Positions 1 through 7,616 of a stretch of 34,470 bases of DNA are shown piece by piece (position 1 is the first letter of the stretch; every line of letters begins with the position of its first letter). The stretch is taken from NCBI RefSeq assembly GCF_938018035.1, contig NZ_CALIJF010000333.1, forward strand, positions 1-34,470. The letters are read 5' to 3'. This DNA comes from an uncultured Campylobacter sp. GTDB lineage: Bacteria; Campylobacterota; Campylobacteria; Campylobacterales; Campylobacteraceae. The translations under genes were made by a program, and so were the position numbers. The notes beneath the pieces were generated by a model. That model was not told the origin of the DNA. It saw only the letters and a list, made by a program, of their open reading frames with translations, and did no database searches.

Positions 1-793
1 TCACGCTCGCGGGCGATGAGGCGGGGCTTTGCGGGCTGTGGTTCGAGGGCGAGAAATACTACGCGCATGCCCTCGCGGCAAGCGGCGCAGACGGCAAATT
101 CTACACGCGCGATATTGCGGCAAAAACAGATACCGCTGCGAGAGAGGGTTGCTACGAGAAAGGTCATGCGCTAGAGGCGAAAAGCGGGGCGACGATGATC
201 TGCTCGCAAAAGAGCAGCACGCCGCGAGCAAAACACAGCGCGATATTGCGGCGTTGAAAAAGAATGATACTGCGGCAAAAGCGGCGAGCGGCGCATATGA
301 AAAGTACAACACGCACGATTTCGCAGCAGAAGCGGAGAGCGGCACGGACGTAAAATTCTGCGCGAACGAGCAAGGCGGCTACTTCGAGGAGAAAAATCTG
401 GCCGTTTTCGATCAAACTAGGCGCTGGCTCGATCTGTATTTTAGCGGACGCGAGCCGGGTTTTACGCCTGCTCTAAATCCCGTGGGCTCGGCGTTTAGGC
501 GCGCCGTGTGGGAAATTTTGCTTAAAATTCCTTACGGCATAACCACGACCTACGGGCAGATCGCGCGCGAAATCGCCGCAGCGCGCGGGCTAGCGAAGAT
601 GTCCGCGCAAGCCGTGGGCGGCGCCGTAGGGCACAACGAAATCTCGATCATCATCCCCTGCCACCGCGTCATAGGCGCGCACGGCAACCTCACGGGCTAT
701 GCGGGCGGCATCGATAGAAAAATAAAGCTGCTACAGCTAGAAGGCGTCGATATGCGAGGGCTTTTCACGCCCGCGAAAGGCACCGCTTTATGA
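1..793 (+). pseudogene. ogt: Methylated-DNA--protein-cysteine methyltransferase, frame-disrupted, 5' end outside window
   Basis: Ogt/MGMT repairs O6-alkylguanine by moving the alkyl group to its own cysteine. The C-terminal domain is convincing in the frame ending at 793: a Y-G-Q-I-A helix-turn-helix motif, then PCHRV with the acceptor Cys codon at 659-661, then GNLTGYAGG. The N-terminal domain (L-A-G-D-E-A-G-L-C-G-L-W-F) is in a different frame, open from base 3 and stopping at the TGA 255-257. The two frames differ by a shift that must lie between about 120 and 255, where a degenerate duplication also sits. As written, no single frame makes a full enzyme. An ATG at 29 opens the downstream frame, but its first 50 or so residues are Arg-rich and look like out-of-frame N-domain. 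Either a real pseudogene or a local sequence error. Family call is firm; broken status fairly firm. Confidence 0.82.
107..370 (+). repeat. Imperfect tandem duplication (131-bp offset) inside ogt
   Basis: The 15-mer GCGCGATATTGCGGC occurs at 107-121 and again at 238-252. The translated surroundings are similar in both copies (R-D-I-A-A, then D-T-A-A, Y-E-K, E-A-x-S-G), with copy 1 read in the upstream frame and copy 2 in the downstream frame. The offset of 131 is not a multiple of three, so it accounts for the frame change within ogt. The second copy has diverged with small insertions, and its end is uncertain. Confidence 0.6.
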
Positions 794-1036
794 GACAACG
801 CGGCAAAATTTGAAAGGTCGCAAAAGTGCGATAAAATTTGAATACTTAAATTTAGACGCTGCACAGCGCATCGCTTGCAAATCGAAGGCGAGCGGCGATT
901 TTAAACGATTACACCGCGCGCAGGACGGCGATCATTAAATTTAAAGCCGAAGCGGGCACGCTTTGAAATTTTAAATTTTTCCGCCGCGTAAAAATTAAAA
1001 TTTTATGCCGAGATGCCGACCTTAGCGGCGTAAAAT

Positions 1037-1881
1037 TTACAGCGACTCTAAAAGCGTTCTAGCCGCCAGCTTGCCGAGGTTATTGGCCGCTAGCGGACTA
1101 TCCGCCCGAGAGCAGGTTGCGGTCTTTGTGCACGGCGCCGTCGATACCTTCGTTTAGGATTTTCATCCCAAGTTTTGCTAGCCGCGAGCCCATATACCAA
1201 CGCAGATGGCCCGGCATGTAGCCAATACCCGGCGAGGTGCGGTCAATGACGTCTGGCAGCAGCACGAGCTCGTAGCCCTCGAACAAAAACTTATCCTCGT
1301 CAAGTGCCGCGGCTAGCAGCCCGGCTGGGCCGTGGCAGATCGTGATGATGTATTTGCCCTGCTCATGAAACCATTTTAGCGCGGCCTTTGCGTCGCGACT
1401 CTCGTCAAGCCCGATCAGCGCGCCGTGACCGCCCGGGATGTAGAGCGCAAAATACTCGTCAAATCCCTTCTTTACGATATCAGCGAGCTTTTTAGGCTCT
1501 TTAAATTTAGTCGCGTAGCTCTCAAAAAAAGCCCTTGAGCCGCTCGTCCTTCGCAGGCATCGCCCAAAACTCGAATTTTACGGGATTTCCAGAGAGCGTC
1601 GCGATCTCGAAGTCCCAGCCCGCCTGCGCCAGATGATACATCGGCACGAGCGTCTCGACGGGGTGGTTGCCAGTGGAGAAAAAAGTCCCGTTGTCCATCA
1701 GCAAATACCGCTCGTCGGCCGCGATGATGAGGATTTTTTTATCGCCGTCGTATTTTTTCTCGTAATTAAAATCCGCCAGATCGCTCACGGGCGCCGTAAA
1801 CTGTGACAGCGAAAACGGCGACGGGAAAAACGCGCCGCGCTCGGCGATATCGGGAGTCGGGAGTTTTGATAGTTTAGACAT
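1037..1881 (-). pseudogene. hchA: Protein/nucleic-acid deglycase HchA (Hsp31, glyoxalase III), two frameshifts
   Basis: This is a DJ-1/PfpI-superfamily protein that matches E. coli HchA as remembered along its whole length: D-I-A-E-x-x-A-F-F-P-S near the start, S-x-x-S-Q-x-T-x-P-V-S-D-L, F-S-T-G-N-H-P, PGGHGALIGL, the nucleophile elbow ICHGPAG (Cys codon 1335-1337) and IGYMPGHL. HchA degrades methylglyoxal and removes glyoxal adducts. Frame 1 (1881-1522) ends at a T7 run (1524-1530 on the minus strand) where T6 would read straight on into E-S-Y-A-T-K-F. Frame 2 runs from there to TAG 1098-1100. One base fewer near 1099-1109 would continue into D-S-P-L-A-A-N-N-L-G-K-L-A-A and a TAA at 1037. 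All catalytic segments survive at DNA level. The start is ATG 1881, with GAAAGG upstream. Confidence 0.88.
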
Positions 1882-2409
1882 ATTTAACCTTTCAAATGAA
1901 ACTTTGCCGATTATATAGGCTTTCGTTTAATCTGAAATAAATTTTAAAATTTCGCCGCTTTTCTCCGTCTTCCGCAGAAGCCGCATTGATTTAAAATTTT
2001 TAACGCGCCGAGGGCGGATAGGTCGGCCGCCAGTTCGGCCGCTGCAAAATCTGCGATAGCCAAAAATCTACAAGCGGCGTCGAAACGGGCGCGACAAGAA
2101 AACTAATAGGCGGCGTCGCATCTGCTTAGTAAAACTGCGGCGGACTGATGCCGAGGAGCCGCTTAGTGCAGCATTTAAGCCGCCGCGCAAAAAAGATGAA
2201 TTTTATCTTTTCACGCATGATGATTTGCGCCGCATCTACAAACAAATGAAGCTCGCAGGCTCTTAGCAGTCGGCAGCGCTGCCGCTACGCCGCTTAAACC
2301 TGCGCGGATCTAAAATTTTATAAATTAAAATTCCATGCCGCGGACAATTTAAAATTTTGCGCTTCAAACGATCCGTAAATTCCGTGCTTCAGGCTGCGGC
2401 GATTAGGCC
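1882..2409. other. Gene-free spacer between hchA and the alkyltransferase-like gene
   Basis: Apart from the hchA promoter at its left edge, I see no coding signal. The stretch mixes GC-rich GCGGC-type patches with AAATTTTAAA runs, and stops are frequent in all frames. No tRNA-like fold or clear terminator was recognised. Confidence 0.5.
1910..1915 (-). promoter_or_regulatory. Putative -10 box of hchA
   Basis: TATAAT on the minus strand, 28 bases upstream of the hchA ATG, which is preceded by GAAAGG. No convincing -35, as is usual for Campylobacter sigma-70 promoters. Confidence 0.5.
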
Positions 2410-2708
2410 TTAGCACTCCCAGCGGTGCTTTTTCATACAGACGCGCTCGCCTCTAAATTCCACGCCTTCGGCTTCTAGCAGTTTGCGATGAGCCGCAAAG
2501 CTCGCCGCCAAGGCGCCTGAGTGGTTTACGACGCGGTTACACGGGTAGTCGCCGTAGAGCTCCGCCTGCGAGAGCACGCGCCCCACTAGCCGAGAGTGAG
2601 CGGGCAGCCCGATCAGGCGCGCGATCTGTCCGTATGATGCCACCCTGCCCGCGGGGATCTCCTCCACAAGGGTAAAATTTCATAGATCAAATTTTGCGTT
2701 AAAACCAT
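2410..2708 (-). pseudogene. MGMT-family alkyltransferase-like protein, frameshifted near its N-terminus
   Basis: A short protein of the Ogt DNA-binding-domain family (the ATL/YbaZ-like group, about 100 residues). It shows I-P-A-G-R-V-A-S-Y-G-Q-I-A-R-L-I-G, R-L-V-G-R-V-L-S, then Y-P-C-N-R-V-V-N-x-S-G. The expected N-terminus (M-V-L-T-Q-N-L-I-Y-E-I-L) starts at ATG 2708 in another frame and meets the main frame at about 2668-2678. One extra base there would restore L-V-E-E-I-P-A-G-R. In the main frame a TGA lies just five codons before the GTG at 2667, so a complete N-terminal helix cannot be made as written. The active-site motif keeps Cys (codon 2539-2541) but has Asn where PCHRV has His, while true ATL proteins usually replace the Cys. 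Role probably alkylguanine recognition, by family only. Confidence 0.75.
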
Positions 2709-2810
2709 GGTACGATTATACTCTTTGGCGTTTAAATTTAGACCTAATTTTAGCCGCTTTGCAGCGCTAAATTCGATATAATTTCTAAAATTTAGCGCCG
2801 CAAAAGGAGT

Positions 2811-2863
2811 GAGCTGTGGACGAAAAATTTTAAGCACATATAAAAGAGCTGGACGAGAAATTT
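2811..2863 (+). repeat. Local duplication at the start of the two-repeat membrane gene
   Basis: GAGCTGTGGACGAAAAATTT (2811-2830) and GAGCTGGACGAGAAATTT (2846-2863) are near copies about 34 bases apart. The first follows AAAGGAG and contains a good GTG start (2816). The second encodes the same D-E-K-F residues of the main protein. A TAA (2831-2833) sits between them in frame. Confidence 0.55.
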
Positions 2864-3916
2864 GCCGCAATCCCGGAAAATTTAAAGAAGCGATACGATA
2901 AGCATAGATTTATCAGGCGCGCGATTATGGCGTATTGGTCATCGACGTTTGCTACTTTTGATTTTTCGATGATATTGGAAACATATTTAGAGTCATTTTT
3001 TACAAATATCGGTATAAAATTATCATCTGAAATTTTTATATATATTCGTGATGTCGCGATAATAGTTTTGCCCATATGCGCGACGATCTGCTTTTTAAGA
3101 TGCACTAAGACTAAGCGATACAGCAACCTTTTTATTAAGGATCAAGGGGATAGTTTTTTGGTTTTTACGATCGAAAATTTTGCCAGTATAGTTTTGATTT
3201 TATATCCGATTCTGCTTATTTTGGGGTCATTTTTCGTCGAAGATAATGACGGAGGATATGGCATTTATGCATTTTTATACGGTCTCTTAGTGGCTCCAAT
3301 CTGCTTGTTAATCTTTGCGATATGCTATTTTTTCAATAAAAGCTCATATACGCCCGCGTCCGGGGCTTCAGATCTACGCAGGGAGTCCGATCTGGCGACT
3401 CAAAGCGCAAAATCCGCAGAGGAAAGACCAACCGAACTAAACGACCTGGACGCAAAATTTAAAAATTTACCGCGTAATCTAAAAAATCGCTACGACACGC
3501 ATAGACTTATCAGACGCTCTAGCGTGACGTTTGTGGGCTTTATGGTTCTAGTTTCGTAGTTTGCAAGCTTTGTGAATAACGTTCTGGGTGGGCTTTTTTC
3601 TCTTGCTGCGGTGCTGATTTTGCCATATATTTTTACGCGAATTTATCTAAAGAGCTATCCTACGAAAAAATACAGCAAACTTCTCATAAAAAACCAGCGC
3701 CTTTCTTTGACGATTTTTACGATTGAAAATTTAGCCAGCGTAGCTTTGATCCTCTATCCACTTACGCTCATAATAGCGGCGCTGATCGCTAAAAATAATG
3801 AGAGGATAATAGGTCTGTTTTTGAGCGGCTCAAATGTGTTATCGCTTTGTTTTCTCGTTTTTGTAGCGTGCTATCTGTTTAATCGAAGCACTTATATTCC
3901 GAAGGACGAAGCGTAA
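2816..3916 (+). pseudogene. Two-repeat hydrophobic membrane protein of unknown function, two in-frame stops
   Basis: I do not recognise a named family. The frame encodes two homologous halves. Each starts with a charged segment (L-D-x-K-F, then L-K-x-R-Y-D-x-H-R-x-I-R-R) followed by hydrophobic segments and a shared F-T-I-E-N-x-A-S block, then a last membrane segment ending near S/T-Y-x-P. Half 1 spans about 2843-3363 and half 2 about 3436-3913, joined by a polar linker. A strong AAAGGAG precedes GTG 2816, but codon 6 in that frame is TAA (2831-2833). Half 2 is cut by TAG 3557-3559 and then continues in the same frame to TAA 3914-3916. ATG 2927 could start a 210-residue remnant, but only after the conserved charged segment. 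Probably a decayed duplicated gene; base composition is AT-richer than its neighbours. Confidence 0.65.
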
Positions 3917-4102
3917 ATTTCGCTAAATTTAACCTCGTGCCGGCGCCATGAATTTCATTAAATTTAGCCGCGCTTTTAAAATTTTACGACGCGGCGTCTC
4001 GTCGAATTTCGAAATTTAATAGTTTAAAATTTTACCTTGGCGAGACCTGCGCGCAAGCGAAATTTAAACCGAATATTCAGCCCCTCTTTATATGTAAAGG
4101 AA

Positions 4103-4108
4103 TATAAT
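4103..4108 (+). promoter_or_regulatory. Putative -10 box of the pepE-type gene
   Basis: TATAAT, 38 bases before the ATG at 4147, with no clear -35. A strong AAAGGAG lies six bases before the ATG. Confidence 0.6.
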
Positions 4109-4146
4109 TTCAAAGTAAATACAAACTTTGATTTAAAGGAGAAAAG

Positions 4147-4980
4147 ATGCAAAATCAAAGACGAAACCTACTAAAGGTAGCCGCTTTGGCGGCGGGCGCT
4201 GCGATGCTCAGCACGAGCGAACTAGCTGCGAGCGAAAAGGCGTTTAAGCTCTCCAAGCGCGATCATAGCAAGCAAAGAGCGCTGCTGCTCTCAAGCTCGG
4301 GCTACAAGGACACGAAGTATCTATCGCACGCGGTGGCGTGGATCGGTAAATTTGCGCAGGAAAACAATCTCGCGGGCAAAAAGATCGTTTTCATCCCTTA
4401 CGCGAGCCTACGCAGAAGCTACGACGAATATGAAAAGCGCGTCAAAGAGGCGCTTGCGAGCTTAAACTTAAACATCGTCGGCGTCCATCACGCTAAAAAC
4501 GCCGCGAAGGAGGTCGCGAGTGCGGATTGCATATTCGTAGGCGGCGGCAACACCTTCAAGCTCGTGCACGATATGTATGAAAACGATCTCATCGCGTTAA
4601 TCAGCAAAATGGTCGAGGACGGAACGCCGTATATCGGCTGGAGCGCGGGCTCGAACGTCGCGGGCGCTACGATGATGACGACGAACGATATGCCGATCAT
4701 CGAGCCTGAGTCGTTTAATACCTTCAACATCTTCCCGTACCAGATCAATCCGCACTTCATCTCGGGCAAGCCTGCGGGGCACAACGGCGAGAGCAGAGAG
4801 GAGAGGCTGGAGGAATTTTTGATCGCTAATCAAAAATCGACCGTTTATGCGATGCCGGAGGGTACGGCGTTTTGGCTTGAGGGCGAGAAGGCGACCGTGC
4901 TAGGGCCTGCTGCGGTGCTAAAGATGAACTATAAGCAAAAGGTTAAATTGATCGAGCCGGGCAGCTCGTTTAAGTATTGA
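4147..4980 (+). CDS. pepE: Peptidase E (S51 alpha-aspartyl dipeptidase) with a Tat-like signal peptide
   Basis: The body closely matches peptidase E, which cleaves dipeptides with N-terminal Asp. Recognised are F-V-G-G-G-N-T-F (129-136), the nucleophile elbow G-W-S-A-G-S-N with Ser166, T-N-D-M-P with Asp181, and I-N-P-H-F with His203. About 40 residues precede the usual PepE start. They begin Q-R-R-N-L-L-K and continue as an Ala-rich hydrophobic stretch to about A28-S29, which resembles a twin-arginine signal. E. coli PepE as I know it is cytoplasmic and has no such extension, so export to the periplasm is an inference. The start is fixed by AAAGGAG before ATG 4147. It stands alone with its own promoter and terminator, and is intact among broken neighbours. 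Confidence 0.9.
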   Translation: MQNQRRNLLKVAALAAGAAMLSTSELAASEKAFKLSKRDHSKQRALLLSSSGYKDTKYLSHAVAWIGKFAQENNLAGKKIVFIPYASLRRSYDEYEKRVKEALASLNLNIVGVHHAKNAAKEVASADCIFVGGGNTFKLVHDMYENDLIALISKMVEDGTPYIGWSAGSNVAGATMMTTNDMPIIEPESFNTFNIFPYQINPHFISGKPAGHNGESREERLEEFLIANQKSTVYAMPEGTAFWLEGEKATVLGPAAVLKMNYKQKVKLIEPGSSFKY

Positions 4981-5060
4981 TCGCACCTGCTCAAATTTAA
5001 CCAAGAGGTGCGCCAGACGGCACCGCTAGTTTGAATACGCGAATCGGTTAAATTTTAATT

Positions 5061-5092
5061 GCGGCGCTCGGCTAAATTCGGGCGCCGCTTTT
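5061..5092 (+). terminator. Rho-independent terminator after pepE
   Basis: GCGGCGC (5061-5067) pairs perfectly with GCGCCGC (5082-5088) across a 14-base loop and is followed directly by TTTT (5089-5092) and an AT-rich stretch. Confidence 0.65.
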
Positions 5093-5210
5093 AAATTTAC
5101 GCGGCAAAGCGTGCTTTGCTTATGCGGACGCGGATCAAAAGATAAGCGTCGATTTAAAGCGGCGCGCGATCGCCGAAGCCATAAAGAGTAAAATTTAAAA
5201 CGCAGATAAA

Positions 5211-5727
5211 ATGCCCCACGTCCACCTTCTTATGCCGCTCGGCGATTTTATTCCGTATATCGCGGACATCCTTGCCGGCTGCGGCGGGACGGTATATGTG
5301 CAAAAAAGCGGCGGCGCTTATAGTGCCGTAAAAATCGATGCGGGCGGCCGCCGAAACTTAACCGACCTGAGGCAAAGCTTAAATTTTTTTTATTTCGTCA
5401 AAACCGCCGCAAAAGCCTGAATTGCCCGCAAAGATATTTTACTACGATCTATATCGAAGCATCATCGAAGGTACGGGCGGACGGGAGACGCAAGAAGCTG
5501 TAGAGATGATCGTACTGCGGCTCGTCGCAAAAAATCCGGGCGCAGCTATTCGGAAAATTTTCGCCGCGATCAAAAACAAACTCAAAAACGACGAAGCGAT
5601 CGGTCGCGGGCTTCGCTGCGGCGCTTCTTTTTACAAAGATTATTTTTACGCGAAGCGCTGCGCGGGCGGTAAAATTTTGAAATTTGATCTGAACAACGAC
5701 AAACTACCGAATATTACGACGCCGTAA
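5211..5727 (+). pseudogene. Unrecognised gene, apparently frameshifted at a T8 tract
   Basis: Two open frames abut. The first (ATG 5211 to TGA 5418-5420) encodes a hydrophobic start and a G-G-A-Y-S-A-V-K-I-D segment. The second is open from 5383 to TAA 5725-5727 and encodes a longer Lys-rich stretch (K-I-F-Y-Y-D-L-Y-R-S-I). They overlap at a run of eight T (5384-5391). One T fewer would join them into a single protein of about 170 residues. There is no clear ribosome binding site before 5211, and I do not recognise any domain. It could be a contingency gene switched by tract length, a decayed gene or two chance frames; I lean weakly to a broken gene. Confidence 0.35.
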
Positions 5728-6171
5728 ACGGGCGGCATCGATAGCGCGAGCAAAGGGCGGCGTCCAAGCTAGGCGGTGTCGACAAATTTTAAAAACAGGC
5801 AATGCGAGCGGCGGGTCTAAATTTTAACGCGACTTTAAATTTATGCGGTCTGAATTTATACGGCCTCAAGGGCTTGCGGCGTAGAATTTTAACCCCAAAC
5901 GGCGCGCGTGAATTTAATAAAATTTGCCTCTGAAATTTAGCAAAGTTGGCTGATAAAATTCGCCGCTAAAATTTTTCAAAGCGGCGGCTTTAAATTTAGC
6001 GGCGCGGGCGAGCCTGCGCGGCGCCGTATAAATTAGCAAGACGAGGCGCGGAATTTCCGTCCGATTTGCAAAGCTTGGGTTTGAGCTTAAATTTAAAAAT
6101 CCGTCCCGTCGCCGTAAGCTGAAATTTTGCGCGATTGTTTTAAAATGCGTTTAAAATTTTAAAGAGAGCTC
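5728..6171. other. Gene-free spacer before the DUF4272 gene
   Basis: No coding signal was seen. It consists of repeated GCGGC patches and AAATTTTA-type runs with stops in all frames. A weak TAAAAT box near 6140 and AAAGAGAG at 6160-6167 probably serve the gene starting at 6172. Confidence 0.45.
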
Positions 6172-6606
6172 ATGGCATTTTCAGATTTTTTCAAAAAAGG
6201 CGGCAAAAATAGCGCAAACGCCGCAAAGATCGGCAAGACCGCGCAGGAGCGCAAGGATATAAGCATCGAAATTTTAAAATCGCAGGGCGTGCCGTATATA
6301 GATCATCTGCCGCTACGGTACGAGACGAGCGAGATCACTCCGCGCGAAAAAGACGAGGTCATCGCTCGCGCGATCTGTTCGTACGCGGCGATAATGTGCG
6401 CCTGCTCGATCAGAGACGAGGGTAAGCTTGCAGACGAGGATAAGCAGGGCGTGCGGGGCTTTCTAGATAACCGCTACGGCTGCATAGGCAAGCTCACGCG
6501 CATGGAGCGCCGCGTCGTAATCGGGCTCATCTACGATGTCGTCCGTGATCTGCTTGTAGGCGATCTTGCCTGCGGCGTCCACGACGAAAACCGCGCGACA
6601 CGTTAG
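6172..6606 (+). pseudogene. DUF4272-type protein, 3' end lost into tpx
   Basis: The first 110 or so residues resemble DUF4272 proteins: an N-terminal F-F-K-K-G tail, then R-K-D-I-S-I-E-I-L-K-S-Q-G-V-P-Y-I-D-H-L-P, R-E-K-D-E-V-I-A-R-A-I, and a late G-F-L-D-N-R-Y-G-x-x-x-K-L-T-R-M-E-R. Function unknown. From about base 6505 on, the frame is just the antisense of the end of tpx, so the last 34 or so residues are not expected to be real DUF4272 sequence. Family members are normally clearly longer. The likeliest history is a deletion that joined the middle of this gene to the 3' end of tpx. Weak ribosome site AAAGAGAG before ATG 6172. Confidence 0.6.
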
Positions 6607-6990
6607 CCCCGCAAGCGCGCCGTCCGCGATCAGCATGCCGTATGCGCGCGCAAACTCCTTATCGCGAAAGTCGCTTAGGGCGCGTAAATTTTTGATCCCC
6701 TCGGTCGAGCAGAACCTGCTCGCGGCAAACGGCAGGTCCATCGAGATCACGAAAACCTCGGTATTTTTTATGCTCGCGGCGCGCTCGTTAAATTTGCGCG
6801 TCTCGGTCGCGCACACGTCCGTATCCAGGGACGGCACGGCGATGATGACCTGTGCCTTGCCCGTGCCGCCGCCTACTTTGACCTCGCTAAGATCGGCCGC
6901 GACCAGGCTGAGCTCGGGCGCCTTATCTCCAAGCTTAAGCTCGCTGCCTGAAAGGCTAACGCTTACGCCTTGTAATTTGGTTTGTTGCAT
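6463..6990 (-). CDS. tpx: Thiol peroxidase Tpx, with a foreign C-terminal tail
   Basis: A 2-Cys peroxiredoxin of the Tpx family that reduces lipid and hydrogen peroxides using thioredoxin. It shows G-x-K-A-P-E, V-P-S-L-D-T-D-V-C with peroxidatic Cys60, T-R-K-F-N, D-L-P-F-A-x-S-R-F-C with resolving Cys94, Y-G-M-L-I-A-D-G, and the usual near-terminal E-P-D-Y-D-A-A-L (to about residue 162). The last 13 residues (H-A-R-E-L-A-Y...) do not look like Tpx and are the complement of the DUF4272 reading frame. The catalytic core is complete, so it should work. Start ATG 6990 with AAAGGAAAA upstream; a -10 box lies about 40 bases upstream. Confidence 0.92.
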   Translation of the reverse strand: MQQTKLQGVSVSLSGSELKLGDKAPELSLVAADLSEVKVGGGTGKAQVIIAVPSLDTDVCATETRKFNERAASIKNTEVFVISMDLPFAASRFCSTEGIKNLRALSDFRDKEFARAYGMLIADGALAGLTCRAVFVVDAAGKIAYKQITDDIVDEPDYDAALHARELAYAAVAVI

Positions 6991-7018
6991 GATTTTCCTT
7001 TGTTTTGAAATATTTAAA

Positions 7019-7039
7019 ACGGGCGCATTATAAGCCCGT
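7019..7039 (-). promoter_or_regulatory. tpx promoter with a flanking inverted repeat (possible operator)
   Basis: TATAAT on the minus strand at 7027-7032 lies between the arms of an inverted repeat: ACGGGC (7019-7024) and GCCCGT (7034-7039), nine bases apart. A repressor bound here would cover the -10 box. The regulator is unknown. Confidence 0.45.
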
Positions 7040-7565
7040 GAAAGCAGGCACCTACTAAATCTGAAAACAAGCGAGCTCGGGTGTTAGCTAGGCCTATATG
7101 AACGGCGCGTAGATTGCTCGAAGATAAAATTTTACGGCGTAAAGCGGCGGTGCAATTAAAGTGCCCGAGAATACCGCGACTTAGCATAAAGCACTGGTGA
7201 TTGCGATCCGATATAGGTCTATGATAGTTGCGCTCCGCCTTAAGGCTACGCCGAAGGTAAAATTTCGCCCTATTTGCGCGATCCCGCTTGCGGCGACTTC
7301 GTCCGTGAATATAAATCAAAGCGCGATAGCGCCGCACGCGCTTTATCCGCGAATGAATAAATCTCTAGTAAAATGATAGGCGCGGCATCATGGGCGCATT
7401 TTAAGTTATGCTTTGGATTTTTAAATTTAATTGAAATTTTTTGATCTAAATTTGCAATCTACAGAAATCAAAATTTATGGATTGATTTATTTGGAGCTAA
7501 AGTTCGAGTTTAAATTTCGGCTCGTAAAGCGGGTTAAATTTTAAGTGCTGTTTTAAAATTTAAGA
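7040..7565. other. Spacer between tpx and fusA
   Basis: No supported gene. A minus-strand open frame over 7014-7337 is Arg-rich, matches no family I know and overlaps the tpx promoter. From 7385 the DNA is AT-rich with AAATTTTAAA runs. Confidence 0.45.
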
Positions 7566-7608
7566 AGCGCCGGGGTTGGCGATAAAGTTATCGCCGCGCC
7601 CTAGCGCT
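7566..7608 (-). terminator. Terminator hairpin after fusA
   Basis: A core stem GGCGATAA/TTATCGCC (7578-7585 with 7588-7595) is extended by outer pairs GGG/CCC and AGCGC/GCGCT (7566-7570 with 7604-7608). Read on the minus strand it starts nine bases after the fusA TAA and is followed by TTCTTAAATTTTAAAA. It closes the rpsL-rpsG-fusA unit. Confidence 0.7.
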
Positions 7609-7616
7609 CGTTAAGC

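Noticed and set aside
6566..7033. Plus-strand open frame opposite tpx
   Set aside because: It is the antisense of a well-supported thiol peroxidase, and its product has no recognisable features.
7014..7337. Minus-strand open frame between tpx and fusA
   Set aside because: Arg-rich, no family resemblance, overlaps the tpx promoter, and has no ribosome binding site.
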